Assembly (NCBI RefSeq): GCF_900141815.1
Contig: NZ_FQYR01000004.1
Coordinates: 659,706 to 723,705 of the forward strand
From: Rubritalea squalenifaciens DSM 18772
GTDB taxonomy: Bacteria > Verrucomicrobiota > Verrucomicrobiia > Verrucomicrobiales > Akkermansiaceae
Length of the DNA: 64,000 nucleotides
Direction of reading: 5' to 3'
Below are positions 17,249 to 25,052 of the stretch, in pieces (position 1 is the first letter of the stretch; every line of letters starts with the position of its first letter). Position numbers and translations under genes: made by a program. The notes below the pieces were generated by a model. That model saw only the letters and a list, made by a program, of their open reading frames with translations. It made no database searches and was not told the origin of the DNA.

Positions 17249-17368
17249 AAGTAGTAAATTAGCATGCCGACATCCGCTCTCCCAGCTATAAAATGAGGTC
17301 AGGGGCAGAAAAATAGCCTCTCTGGCAGTTGAATTTGCCTGAATCTGCAAGAAAGTAAGAATGACGTA

Positions 17369-17396
17369 TTGACAAGCGGCTGGAAATATCTAGTTT
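17369..17396 (+). promoter_or_regulatory. rpmH promoter
   Basis: TTGACA (17369-17374) and TAGTTT (17391-17396) are separated by 16 bp. The -35 box is a perfect consensus. Transcription would begin near 17403, giving a leader of about 60 nt before rpmH. Confidence 0.65.
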
Positions 17397-17462
17397 GCCC
17401 GCCCCGTCCTATTGTCTCCAGTAGGGAAGGGACATCAATTTTATCACCAAGGGATTTTTATC

Positions 17463-17645
17463 ATGAGCAAACGCACTTACCAACCTTCTAAGCGTTCCCG
17501 CAAGCGCCAACACGGTTTCCGCGCACGCATGGCTACTAAAGCTGGCCGTGACATCCTTCGTCGTCGCCGTCAAAAGGGACGCAAGCGCCTTCTTCCGAAG
17601 GGTGCAGAGATTCACTTCAAGCGCCACACAACACAGCACGGCTAA
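17463..17645 (+). CDS. rpmH: Ribosomal protein L34
   Basis: The 60-residue basic protein starts at the ATG at 17463, matching the L34 N-terminus ([20 protein letters not shown]). The core [20 protein letters not shown] is typical. About a dozen residues extend beyond the usual L34 length, ending in [10 protein letters not shown]. An earlier in-frame ATG at 17412 was not chosen because it lacks family similarity. It opens the conserved rpmH-rnpA-yidD-yidC block, but no dnaA or oriC lies beside it. Confidence 0.97.
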   Translation: MSKRTYQPSKRSRKRQHGFRARMATKAGRDILRRRRQKGRKRLLPKGAEIHFKRHTTQHG

Positions 17646-17713
17646 TTCATCGTTTCTCACATGGGCTCATAGTCTAGGGACTGTGAGCCTACAGAGAAAC
17701 AAGCCGGTGATTG

Positions 17714-18079
17714 ATGCGCCCCATGCGCCTTCCGCGAAAGTTCTCCATGACACAGCGGGCAGAATTTGCCCGTGTCAGAGAATATGGGAAGTCGAGACCG
17801 GGGCGCTATCTTGTTGTCAGCGTTTTACAGGAACCCGAGCTGGATCATTTCAAGCTCGGTTTTATTGTTACTAAGAAAGTAGGTAAGGCGCATCTGCGTA
17901 ACCTACTGCGCCGGAGATTCCGGGCAATTATCCAAAAACATGGTGACCAGCTCAAAACAGACCGGTACATTGTCACGATTGCTCGGTGGCGGGCTGTCGA
18001 GGCGAGTTTCCATGAATTGGAAAAAGACTGGCTTAAGCAGGCCAGGCACTTTGGGCTTCTCAAGGAGGTTCCGGAGTGA
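17714..18079 (+). CDS. rnpA: Ribonuclease P protein component
   Basis: The protein of about 121 residues shows the RnpA fold and the RNR motif in [20 protein letters not shown]. It binds the RNase P RNA and aids tRNA 5' maturation. I place the start at the ATG at 17714, directly after a TTG; an ATG at 17723 is also possible. It overlaps yidD by 4 bp. Confidence 0.93.
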   Translation: MRPMRLPRKFSMTQRAEFARVREYGKSRPGRYLVVSVLQEPELDHFKLGFIVTKKVGKAHLRNLLRRRFRAIIQKHGDQLKTDRYIVTIARWRAVEASFHELEKDWLKQARHFGLLKEVPE

Positions 18080-18327
18080 AAAAGCTGCCAGTCATTATCA
18101 TCCGTCTGGGGATACGTTTTTACCAGAAATTCTTGAACCCGATTTTGCGGGCCTTGGGGGGACCCCATTCTGGGTGTCGATTCACACCAAGTTGCTCCCA
18201 CTATTTTCTCGAAGCCGTGGAAATACACGGTGCACTCTATGGAAGCTGGCTGGGAATCTGCCGCATCTGCCGCTGCCACCCATGGGGCAAATGTGGGCAC
18301 GACCCAGTGCCTCCGAAAAAATCTTAA
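18076..18327 (+). CDS. yidD: Membrane protein insertion efficiency factor YidD
   Basis: The 83-residue protein contains the YidD core: [29 protein letters not shown] and a C-terminal cysteine-rich segment ([18 protein letters not shown]). The GTG start overlaps the end of rnpA. YidD assists membrane protein insertion along with YidC, encoded 26 bp downstream. Confidence 0.96.
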   Translation: MKKLPVIIIRLGIRFYQKFLNPILRALGGPHSGCRFTPSCSHYFLEAVEIHGALYGSWLGICRICRCHPWGKCGHDPVPPKKS

Positions 18328-18353
18328 CGACTATCTAATCACTTAAATCTACT

Positions 18354-20237
18354 ATGGATCGTAAAGCTTGGATCATACTTATCGTCTGCGGGCTTGGCCT
18401 GATGCTGAACTATCAGTTCATGATGAAGAACCAGGAGGACCTGGATCGGCAGAAGCAGCAGGAAGAGCAGCAATCTGAAGCTCCTGCAGGTACTGAGAAG
18501 GCGCCTGAGCTGATTACTGAGAAGCCTGAGATCGAGAGAGAAACACGTGAGGATGTTCCATTCCAGCTGATCGGCAAGGATGGCGAGAAAGTCGACGTGA
18601 TCTATAACTTCACCAGCTTCGGTGGTGGAGTGAATGATGCGGAGTTTCCTAACCAGAAGGAGGTCAATGGTGATGGTCACGTGAGGCTGAACCTTCGTTC
18701 AAGCTATGCGGTGGGTGCTTTGGCTGATGATTTCAAGAAGATCGATAAGACCTACTATCAGATTGTCTCCGGCGGCAAAGAAGGCGACGATCATGTTACC
18801 TATCGTGCGACTCTAGAGAATGGTCTTCAAGTCACCAAGGAATGGACCCTTAAGGACGGCGCAGACACCAAAGGGTATCAGCTTCACCTGGCGGTTACTT
18901 TCAAAAATACCGGAGATTCCAGTGTTAACCTCAATGACTGGGGTGTTTATACGGGGACAGCAGCTCCTCTGCACACGGATGAACTTCAAGATAAGGCTGG
19001 CTGGTTCTACTATGCGGACGGCAGCTTTGAATTTGATAAGCAGGGACCCTTCACTAAAGGCTGGTTCAGCAGCGCCAAGCCTGTCGAGTTGGTAAAAACG
19101 ACCAACCTTGAATATGCGGGTGTGAATAGCCAGTTCTTCACCACCTTCTTCATGCCGAAGGGTTTCTCATCCGATTCTATCTGGGCGACAGGCCGTGAGA
19201 TTGATCTTGGCGACAACGACGACCAGAAGAAGCGCTGGATGTTTGAGATGGGCGTTGATTTCCCGGATAAGTCTCTCGGTAAGGATGAGCAGCAGAGCTA
19301 CGCCTTTGATATCTATATGGGGCCTAAGGAGCGTGACATCATCAAGACTGTCGGCCCTAACACGGATCCTATCATGAACTACGGCTGGTTCTGGTTCGTG
19401 GCGAATTTCATGAACTGGGCGGTGAACCACATTCACAACTGGTTCGAGGGTTATAGCTGGGCCTGGGGAGCCGCGATTATTCTTCTCACACTATTCATCC
19501 GTATTCTGATCTGGCCGCTTCATAACAAGTCCACACGCACGATGAAGCGTATGGGCAAGCTTCAGCCATTGATGAAGGAGCTCAAGGAGAAGTATGCGGA
19601 CAACCCGCAGAAGATGAATCAGGAGACCATGAAGCTGTATCGTGAGTACGGTGTGAACCCGATGGGGGGCTGTCTTCCGATGCTTCTTCAGATTCCGATC
19701 TTCTTCGGTGTCTTCAAGATGCTGGGTTCTGCGGTCGAGATGCGGGGTGCTAGTTTCCTTTGGGTAGATGACCTTTCCTTGCCTGATACCGTCTACGAAA
19801 TTTGGGGACTGCCTATCAACATGCTTCCGATCGTGATGGCTGTGACCATGATCTTCCAGATGCGTCTGACACCACAGACCGGAGACAAGCTGCAGCGCCG
19901 TATCTTCATGCTGATGCCGCTGATGTTCTTCTTTTTCTGTTACAACTACGCGTCAGCCTTGGCTCTCTACTGGTCTACTCAGAATATTATTTCTATCGGT
20001 CAGACTCTCTTGATGCAGCGTCTTCCTGAGCCAGAGCTTAGCAAGAAGAAGCCTGGCCAGAAAGGTGGCGGAGACGATGACGGTAAGCCACGCAAGAAGG
20101 GTTTCTTTGAGCGCCTTGCCGAGAAGATGGAGGAAGTGCAGGCCCAGCAGGAAGCTGCCAGAGGAGCGGCTAAACCGACAGCGCAGGCGCCTGCTGACAA
20201 GAAGCCTAAGAAGCGTAGTCCACGCACAGGTGGTTAA
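18354..20237 (+). CDS. yidC: Membrane protein insertase YidC
   Basis: The 627-residue protein has an N-terminal membrane anchor (residues 5-24), a large extracytoplasmic beta domain (about 60-330) and the conserved insertase part with five segments (about 365-555), including IRILIWPLHNKSTRTMKRMG and NPMGGCLPMLLQIPIFFGVF. This is the long Gram-negative form, consistent with an outer membrane. The C-terminal tail (about residues 560-627) is strongly basic, probably for ribosome contact. It is the last gene of the rpmH-rnpA-yidD-yidC unit and is followed by a terminator. Confidence 0.97.
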   Translation: MDRKAWIILIVCGLGLMLNYQFMMKNQEDLDRQKQQEEQQSEAPAGTEKAPELITEKPEIERETREDVPFQLIGKDGEKVDVIYNFTSFGGGVNDAEFPNQKEVNGDGHVRLNLRSSYAVGALADDFKKIDKTYYQIVSGGKEGDDHVTYRATLENGLQVTKEWTLKDGADTKGYQLHLAVTFKNTGDSSVNLNDWGVYTGTAAPLHTDELQDKAGWFYYADGSFEFDKQGPFTKGWFSSAKPVELVKTTNLEYAGVNSQFFTTFFMPKGFSSDSIWATGREIDLGDNDDQKKRWMFEMGVDFPDKSLGKDEQQSYAFDIYMGPKERDIIKTVGPNTDPIMNYGWFWFVANFMNWAVNHIHNWFEGYSWAWGAAIILLTLFIRILIWPLHNKSTRTMKRMGKLQPLMKELKEKYADNPQKMNQETMKLYREYGVNPMGGCLPMLLQIPIFFGVFKMLGSAVEMRGASFLWVDDLSLPDTVYEIWGLPINMLPIVMAVTMIFQMRLTPQTGDKLQRRIFMLMPLMFFFFCYNYASALALYWSTQNIISIGQTLLMQRLPEPELSKKKPGQKGGGDDDGKPRKKGFFERLAEKMEEVQAQQEAARGAAKPTAQAPADKKPKKRSPRTGG

Positions 20238-20265
20238 TTCAGCCTCTACACAAGTTTGAAATAAG

Positions 20266-20295
20266 AAGCCCGGTCGTTATGATCGGGCTTTTTTT
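20266..20295 (+). terminator. Terminator after yidC
   Basis: AGCCCGGTC and GATCGGGCT pair over 9 bp with one G-U and a GTTAT loop, followed by a run of T. Confidence 0.85.
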
Positions 20296-20361
20296 GTGGG
20301 TAGAAAATTACCGGCTTTTTCCAGTGGCGAGCCCTCCAAAGCTGGTGGATAGTCGCGATGT

Positions 20362-21987
20362 ATGAGTGAAAAGGACAAGGATAAGCCAGATGAGTCCAAG
20401 GAAATCCAGAAGACCTTGGAGGATTTGTTCAAGCGTCTGGGTGGGATTACGATTCCTGTAGGCGGAGCGAGTGCCTTCAGCGAACAGCGTGCTGCTGAGG
20501 GGAAGGGGGATGCAGAGCCTAGCAAAATGCAGAACTCAGAAGAGATCTTTTCCTTCAACTATAGGCCTCGAGAGATCAAGGCTCACTTGGACCGTTTTGT
20601 AATTCGCCAGGATGAGGCCAAGAAGGCTTTGTCGATCGCAGTCTGTGATCACTACAATCACGCAAAATACATCAAGGCCTACGAGCGTGACCACGGGGAT
20701 TTGCCTGCTGGTTTTGAATACCAGAAACAGAATGTTATTGTGGTGGGGCCTACGGGGGTTGGTAAGACCTATCTGGTGAAGCATATTGCGGAGCTCATTG
20801 GCGTGCCTTTTGTGAAGGCAGATGCCACCAAATTTTCAGAGACAGGTTATGTTGGAGGGGATGTCGATGACTTGGTGCGCGATCTCGTGCGCAAGGCTGA
20901 TGGTGACGTGGAGCTGGCTGAGTATGGCATCATCTACATCGATGAGATTGATAAGCTGGCTAGCAAGGGTGGAAATACCATCGGTAGGGATGTTAGTGGG
21001 CGAGGGGTGCAGACGACCTTGCTCAAGCTGATGGAGGAGACGGAGGTCGCCTTGCGTAACCCGATGGATATGAAGGGCCAGATGATGGCAATGATGGACA
21101 TGCAGAGCGGCAGAAAGCCGCAGAAGGAGACCATCAATACGAGAAACATTCTCTTTATTGTGAGTGGAGCTTTCAGTGGTTTGGAGAAATTGATTTCCAA
21201 GAGGGTGCAGAGCTCCCGCATTGGCTTCCAAGTGGATGCGAAAGAGGAAGTACTGGATAGGGAGCTGTTCCGGCATGTAAATACGCAGGACTTTATTGAT
21301 TTTGGCTTTGAAGCTGAGTTTATCGGCCGTCTTCCAGTCAGGGTGGTTTGTGAGAAGTTGGAAAAGAAGGATTTCGTCAATATTATGAAGTACTCGGAGG
21401 GGAGTTTGCTCAGGCAGTATGAGCGCGAGTTTGAGGCCTACGGCATTAGTGCCAAATTTGAGGATAGTGCCATTGAGTACGTCGCCGAGCTGGCGGAAAA
21501 AGAGAATACTGGTGCGCGTGCCCTGATGACGGTGCTCGCAGCGCAGCTACGTGATTTCAAATTTGAGCTGCCGGGGACCTCGATCACTGAGCTGCCAGTG
21601 AATCGTGAGCTGATGGAGCATAAATCTGCTGTGCTGGAAAAGTATCGAGAGGAAGGCACACGTATTGATATGGCCAAAGTGAGGGATGAAGTAGAATTCT
21701 TCACGAAGGAATTTAGGGCGAAACACAAGGTGAAGATCTCATTCTCAGAAGAAGCAATAGCCTGTCTGGCGGATATTTCAGCTGAACAGGGGCGAAGTGT
21801 CCTTCAGATCTGCCACGATAAATTCAAGGATTACCAGTTCGGGCTGAAGTTGGTTCAGCGTAATACCGGGCTCGACACCTTCGAATTACCAAAAGAATCG
21901 ACAATTGATTCGGACAAATACTTGAGTGATCTGGTAGTTCAGTCTTATGATGCGAGTAAGCCAGCTGATGATAACCTAAGCGGTTAG
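20362..21987 (+). CDS. ClpX-type AAA+ ATPase lacking the zinc-binding domain
   Basis: The 541-residue protein has a single AAA+ module of the HslU/ClpX class: Walker A VVGPTGVGKTYLVK (about residue 130), the pore loop SETGYVGGDV, Walker B IIYIDEIDKLA and DVSGRGVQTTLLKLMEE. A stretch SSRIGFQ occupies the place of the ClpX IGF loop, which docks onto ClpP. The N-terminal four-cysteine zinc domain of canonical ClpX is replaced by a short charged sequence rich in Lys, Asp and Glu, and the C-terminus is about 100 residues longer than in E. coli ClpX (424 residues). It is probably a protein-unfolding ATPase that may or may not partner ClpP. ClpP is not encoded nearby. Confidence 0.85.
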   Translation: MSEKDKDKPDESKEIQKTLEDLFKRLGGITIPVGGASAFSEQRAAEGKGDAEPSKMQNSEEIFSFNYRPREIKAHLDRFVIRQDEAKKALSIAVCDHYNHAKYIKAYERDHGDLPAGFEYQKQNVIVVGPTGVGKTYLVKHIAELIGVPFVKADATKFSETGYVGGDVDDLVRDLVRKADGDVELAEYGIIYIDEIDKLASKGGNTIGRDVSGRGVQTTLLKLMEETEVALRNPMDMKGQMMAMMDMQSGRKPQKETINTRNILFIVSGAFSGLEKLISKRVQSSRIGFQVDAKEEVLDRELFRHVNTQDFIDFGFEAEFIGRLPVRVVCEKLEKKDFVNIMKYSEGSLLRQYEREFEAYGISAKFEDSAIEYVAELAEKENTGARALMTVLAAQLRDFKFELPGTSITELPVNRELMEHKSAVLEKYREEGTRIDMAKVRDEVEFFTKEFRAKHKVKISFSEEAIACLADISAEQGRSVLQICHDKFKDYQFGLKLVQRNTGLDTFELPKESTIDSDKYLSDLVVQSYDASKPADDNLSG

Positions 21988-22013
21988 TGTGTCAGCGGCA
22001 TCTACTCGATATT

Positions 22014-22673
22014 ATGAGCACTCATGTCGTTAAACCGATTGGTCAAGTTGCGCTGCCAGGATTCCTCTGTGGGCTGGCTGGCGCTGGCTTGGCTATAGGG
22101 CTGGATGTAATGGGGGTGTTAGGTGTTGCCCAACAGCGCCTCACTGAGGTGTTTCAGGGGAAGCCGTTTTATCAGCAAGACTTTTCTACGTGGGCACCTC
22201 ATTGGGATTGGGCTCTTGGCGGGGTTCTTGCCATCTTGGTTGCTCTCGCGGTGTTAGATTCACCAGGTGCTTGGAGACGATTTTTCGTGGGCTTTTTCGC
22301 CTTGGTGCTATTGATTGGTGTAGCTCCGTTACTTGTTCTTTGGGGCAAGTTCTGGTCGCCTGTAGTTCCAGCGGTAGCGGTCATTTGGTCATGGTTTTGT
22401 GCCGTGGTCTATAGCTCCCAGCACCGGATGCCGTGTGATATAGCTCTTCACCTTGGTGAAGAACACATTCACCTGAAAACCTCCGAGGAGATTATTGAGG
22501 AGGTGGTCGAAGAGGAGCATATCAGAGTAGAGACTGTGCCTTTTCCGCTGCCTGTGAAAAAACAAGAGCAGGAAGTCAGCTCCAAATCTTCCAGTGGAAC
22601 AGATGAGTTGTCTGACGGCGTGAGTCGTTGGAAGCCAAATACCTCTGAAGAGGCTAGCCGTAAAGAAGGGTAG
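22014..22673 (+). CDS. Membrane protein of unknown function
   Basis: From the ATG at 22014 the product has about 219 residues. Hydrophobic segments lie near residues 10-35, 65-80, 87-107 and 110-135, followed by a long acidic tail with the repeated EEIIEEVVEEEHIRVE pattern. I do not recognise a family. A GTG at 21987, immediately after the ClpX-type gene's stop, is a less likely start. It lies between the ClpX-like gene and recR (6-bp gap), so all three may be one transcription unit. Confidence 0.6.
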   Translation: MSTHVVKPIGQVALPGFLCGLAGAGLAIGLDVMGVLGVAQQRLTEVFQGKPFYQQDFSTWAPHWDWALGGVLAILVALAVLDSPGAWRRFFVGFFALVLLIGVAPLLVLWGKFWSPVVPAVAVIWSWFCAVVYSSQHRMPCDIALHLGEEHIHLKTSEEIIEEVVEEEHIRVETVPFPLPVKKQEQEVSSKSSSGTDELSDGVSRWKPNTSEEASRKEG

Positions 22674-22679
22674 AGGTCT

Positions 22680-23279
22680 ATGGCGCGAGCAGATTATCCT
22701 GAACCGATTACGGATCTCATTGCTGAACTCAAGCGTTTGCCCGGCGTGGGACCGCGCAGTGCTGAGCGCATTGCGATGTGGATGATTCAGCATAAAAGGA
22801 AAAATCCTCATGAGCTAGCAGAGGCCTTGTTAGCTGCTGAGAGGGATGTTCAGTCTTGCTCTGTTTGTGGATTCTTTGCGACTGAGGCGGGTTGTCGTGT
22901 CTGTGATGATGCAGGCCGTGATGAGCATTTGCTATGCGTGGTGGAGCAGCCTACTGATGTGCTGCCTCTGGAGCGTAGCGGAGCATTCAATGGCTATTAC
23001 CATTGTCTGGGGGGTAAGCTGTCTCCACTGGACAATGTGACGCCAGAAGATCTACGTCTGTCTCAGCTCCTGAAAAGAGTGGAAGCTCTGGATGAGGTAG
23101 AGGTTATCTTGGCGCTGAGTTCTGATGTGGAAGGTGAAGCCACTGCAAATTACATCACCGACATGTTGTCATCCAAGGGGTGTTTGGTCACACGCATCGC
23201 CCAAGGCTTGCCTGCTGGTGGAGGCTTGGAGCATGCTGACGAGCTGACTTTACTCAGAGCTCTGCAAGGTAGGCGCTAA
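22680..23279 (+). CDS. recR: Recombination protein RecR
   Basis: The 199-residue protein has the helix-hairpin-helix LKRLPGVGPRSAERIAMWMI (residues 13-32), the C4 zinc finger (CSVCGFFATEAGCRVC) and the Toprim domain with LCVVEQPTDVLPLE and ALSSDVEGEAT. It works with RecF/RecO in loading RecA at gaps. A purine-rich AGAGGT precedes the ATG. A bidirectional terminator follows. Confidence 0.97.
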   Translation: MARADYPEPITDLIAELKRLPGVGPRSAERIAMWMIQHKRKNPHELAEALLAAERDVQSCSVCGFFATEAGCRVCDDAGRDEHLLCVVEQPTDVLPLERSGAFNGYYHCLGGKLSPLDNVTPEDLRLSQLLKRVEALDEVEVILALSSDVEGEATANYITDMLSSKGCLVTRIAQGLPAGGGLEHADELTLLRALQGRR

Positions 23280-23298
23280 GCTGCATTTGATTTACCAA

Positions 23299-23334
23299 AA
23301 AAGCCCCAACTCAGAGATGAGTCGGGGCTTTTGT
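23299..23334. terminator. Bidirectional terminator between recR and the cyclase-repeat gene
   Basis: AAAAGCCCCAACTC and GAGTCGGGGCTTTT form a long stem with an AGAGAT loop, flanked by A and T runs, so it works for both convergent genes. Confidence 0.85.
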
Positions 23335-23361
23335 TTTTAGAGAGTCAGTTGGTCAGGCTGC

Positions 23362-24852
23362 TTACTTGGCAGATGTACCAGGAAGGAAGCGGTAGTAGAC
23401 TTCCAGCATGAGGGTGCAGAGGCAGGTACGGTAGTGGAGGCTGTATTCGCCGGAGACGAAGGTTGGGGCCACTGCATTGAGTGTCTGGCCACCACCTGGA
23501 GACTTGCGCCAGGAGCCGTCAGCAGCCTGGTTCTTCAGGATCTCGTCACGGAACTTGTTATTGTAGTCTCTCCATTCGCTGCCACCACGGTTCATCATAG
23601 CCTGACCGTAGTAGTAGTGGGCGTAGAGGTCAGCGTCTGCTGTGTCGTAACCAAATTTGACGTCGCGGGCAAACTTGGCAGCTTTACGAACAGTAGAGCG
23701 AGCGGACTTGCCCCACTGTTGATGGCAAAGCATTGAGCCGCCAGTCATGGAAGCGTGCTTGCCGCCGCCTGGAGTGTAGTAGACACCGCCATTGCCTTTT
23801 TGGCATTTCTCAAGATAGTCGAGAGCGTTTCGAACTACGCTGGACATGTTGCGGAACTCCAGTCCTGTGTGGTTGCAGGCTTTAAGTGCCTGTAGGTGCC
23901 AGCATACGATAGAGGAGTCACCACCACGGCCACCTGTCATGTCGTAATTGTAGTCCCAGGCACCAGTTCTGCTGTGCTGGCTGTTGAGGATGTGGTTGCC
24001 AGCCATCTGGACAACCTCTTTAAGGTTCGGGATGTTGATGTTCTGCTTGCTACAGAATGTGTAAGCCTCAGCGAGAGCATAGGTGGCAATCGCGTGCTCA
24101 TATGGCCAGTGTTTGTCTTTAAGGTCTTTAGCGAGAGAGCCGTTGTTCTTCATGCCGATGCCTACGAGGTAGACGATGGCGTCGTTGACGGTCTGTCCGA
24201 ACTCGGCGGAGTTAGGGGTCTCACAGTGACCAAGATAGGCGAGGAGGGCCAGGCCTGTCATGCCGACTGGCTGTGAGTTGGTCCATGAGCCGTTCTTGTT
24301 TTGAGTCTTCTGGAGCCAACGAAGTGCATTGACTACAGCTTCCTCACATTCAGGAGTACCACCTTCTTTGGTGAGGCGCTCAAGACGGTCAGCCTTGGAG
24401 CAGCGTTTTTTCATGGAAGCTGGGATGTTGCCAAATCCGCCACCGCCAGTGCCGTCGCCATCGCCGTCGCCCCAGCCGCTACCAAAGTCGTCGCCACTAC
24501 CGAAGTCGAGCTGTGGTTCGGTGATTTGTACGTCTGGTACAGGTACAGCAGTAGGAGATGCTGTGGAGGCTGCAATCACCTTTGCCATGGAGGAAGATGG
24601 TGCAGAAGGCTTACGCTCTACTTGGTTGGTAACTTCAGGCTTCTCAATTCTGTCTTCAACCTGGCTCCCAGCATTGAAGGTGATGATCTCTGGAGTCTCT
24701 TTAATCAGAGGGTTGATGAAAATGTAAAAGAGTATCACCAACAAAAGGACAAATACCAGCAAGGCGATGATGATCGCTGAGATGGTAGAATTCCTTTTTT
24801 GAGCAGCCAAGGCTGCTTGGGCTTCTGGGCTTAATTGTGCATGTAGGCTCAT
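23362..24852 (-). CDS. Membrane-anchored squalene-cyclase/prenyltransferase-repeat protein
   Basis: The 496-residue protein has a single N-terminal membrane anchor (about residues 24-48), a proline/serine-rich stretch, and a Gly/Asp-rich segment near residues 115-140 (DFGSGDDFGSGWGDGDGDG). The remaining 330 residues form an alpha/alpha barrel-like repeat domain with cyclase-type motifs: ALRWLQKTQNKNGSW, ALDYLEKCQKGNGGVYY and ILKNQAADGSW. Proteins of this shape are common in Verrucomicrobia and Planctomycetes; they lack the DXDD catalytic acid of true squalene cyclases, and function is unknown. The TonB-like layout (anchor, linker, globular domain) is suggestive but unproven. Confidence 0.72.
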   Translation of the reverse strand: MSLHAQLSPEAQAALAAQKRNSTISAIIIALLVFVLLLVILFYIFINPLIKETPEIITFNAGSQVEDRIEKPEVTNQVERKPSAPSSSMAKVIAASTASPTAVPVPDVQITEPQLDFGSGDDFGSGWGDGDGDGTGGGGFGNIPASMKKRCSKADRLERLTKEGGTPECEEAVVNALRWLQKTQNKNGSWTNSQPVGMTGLALLAYLGHCETPNSAEFGQTVNDAIVYLVGIGMKNNGSLAKDLKDKHWPYEHAIATYALAEAYTFCSKQNINIPNLKEVVQMAGNHILNSQHSRTGAWDYNYDMTGGRGGDSSIVCWHLQALKACNHTGLEFRNMSSVVRNALDYLEKCQKGNGGVYYTPGGGKHASMTGGSMLCHQQWGKSARSTVRKAAKFARDVKFGYDTADADLYAHYYYGQAMMNRGGSEWRDYNNKFRDEILKNQAADGSWRKSPGGGQTLNAVAPTFVSGEYSLHYRTCLCTLMLEVYYRFLPGTSAK

Positions 24853-24885
24853 TTTTCGATCGCTATGTGAAGTGTGTGAGTAATC

Positions 24886-24924
24886 GGTGTAGCCCTGTAG
24901 TCTGGGTAACTACGGGGCGACACC
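24886..24924 (-). promoter_or_regulatory. Strong hairpin upstream of the cyclase-repeat gene
   Basis: GGTGT-A-GCCC-TGTAGT pairs with ACTACG-GGGC-G-ACACC across a 7-nt loop, giving about 15 pairs with one mismatch. It lies 34 nt before the ATG of the cyclase-repeat gene and 128 nt after tex. No T-run follows on the minus strand, so it is more likely a leader structure than a terminator. Confidence 0.45.
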
Positions 24925-25011
24925 TTAAGAACTCATCACAGCAATCAAAAATTAGGCTGAAAAGCAGAAAAAATCAAAAATGTATAATAAATAAGTGTAA
25001 TAATCGTCCTT

Positions 25012-25038
25012 TGATCACCATGGACTTGGATGTGATCA
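25012..25038. repeat. Inverted repeat downstream of tex
   Basis: TGATCAC (25012-25018) and GTGATCA (25032-25038) frame a 13-nt spacer just beyond the tex stop. It could be a weak terminator or a protein-binding site; no T-run is present. Confidence 0.3.
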
Positions 25039-25052
25039 GATAATGACCATGG

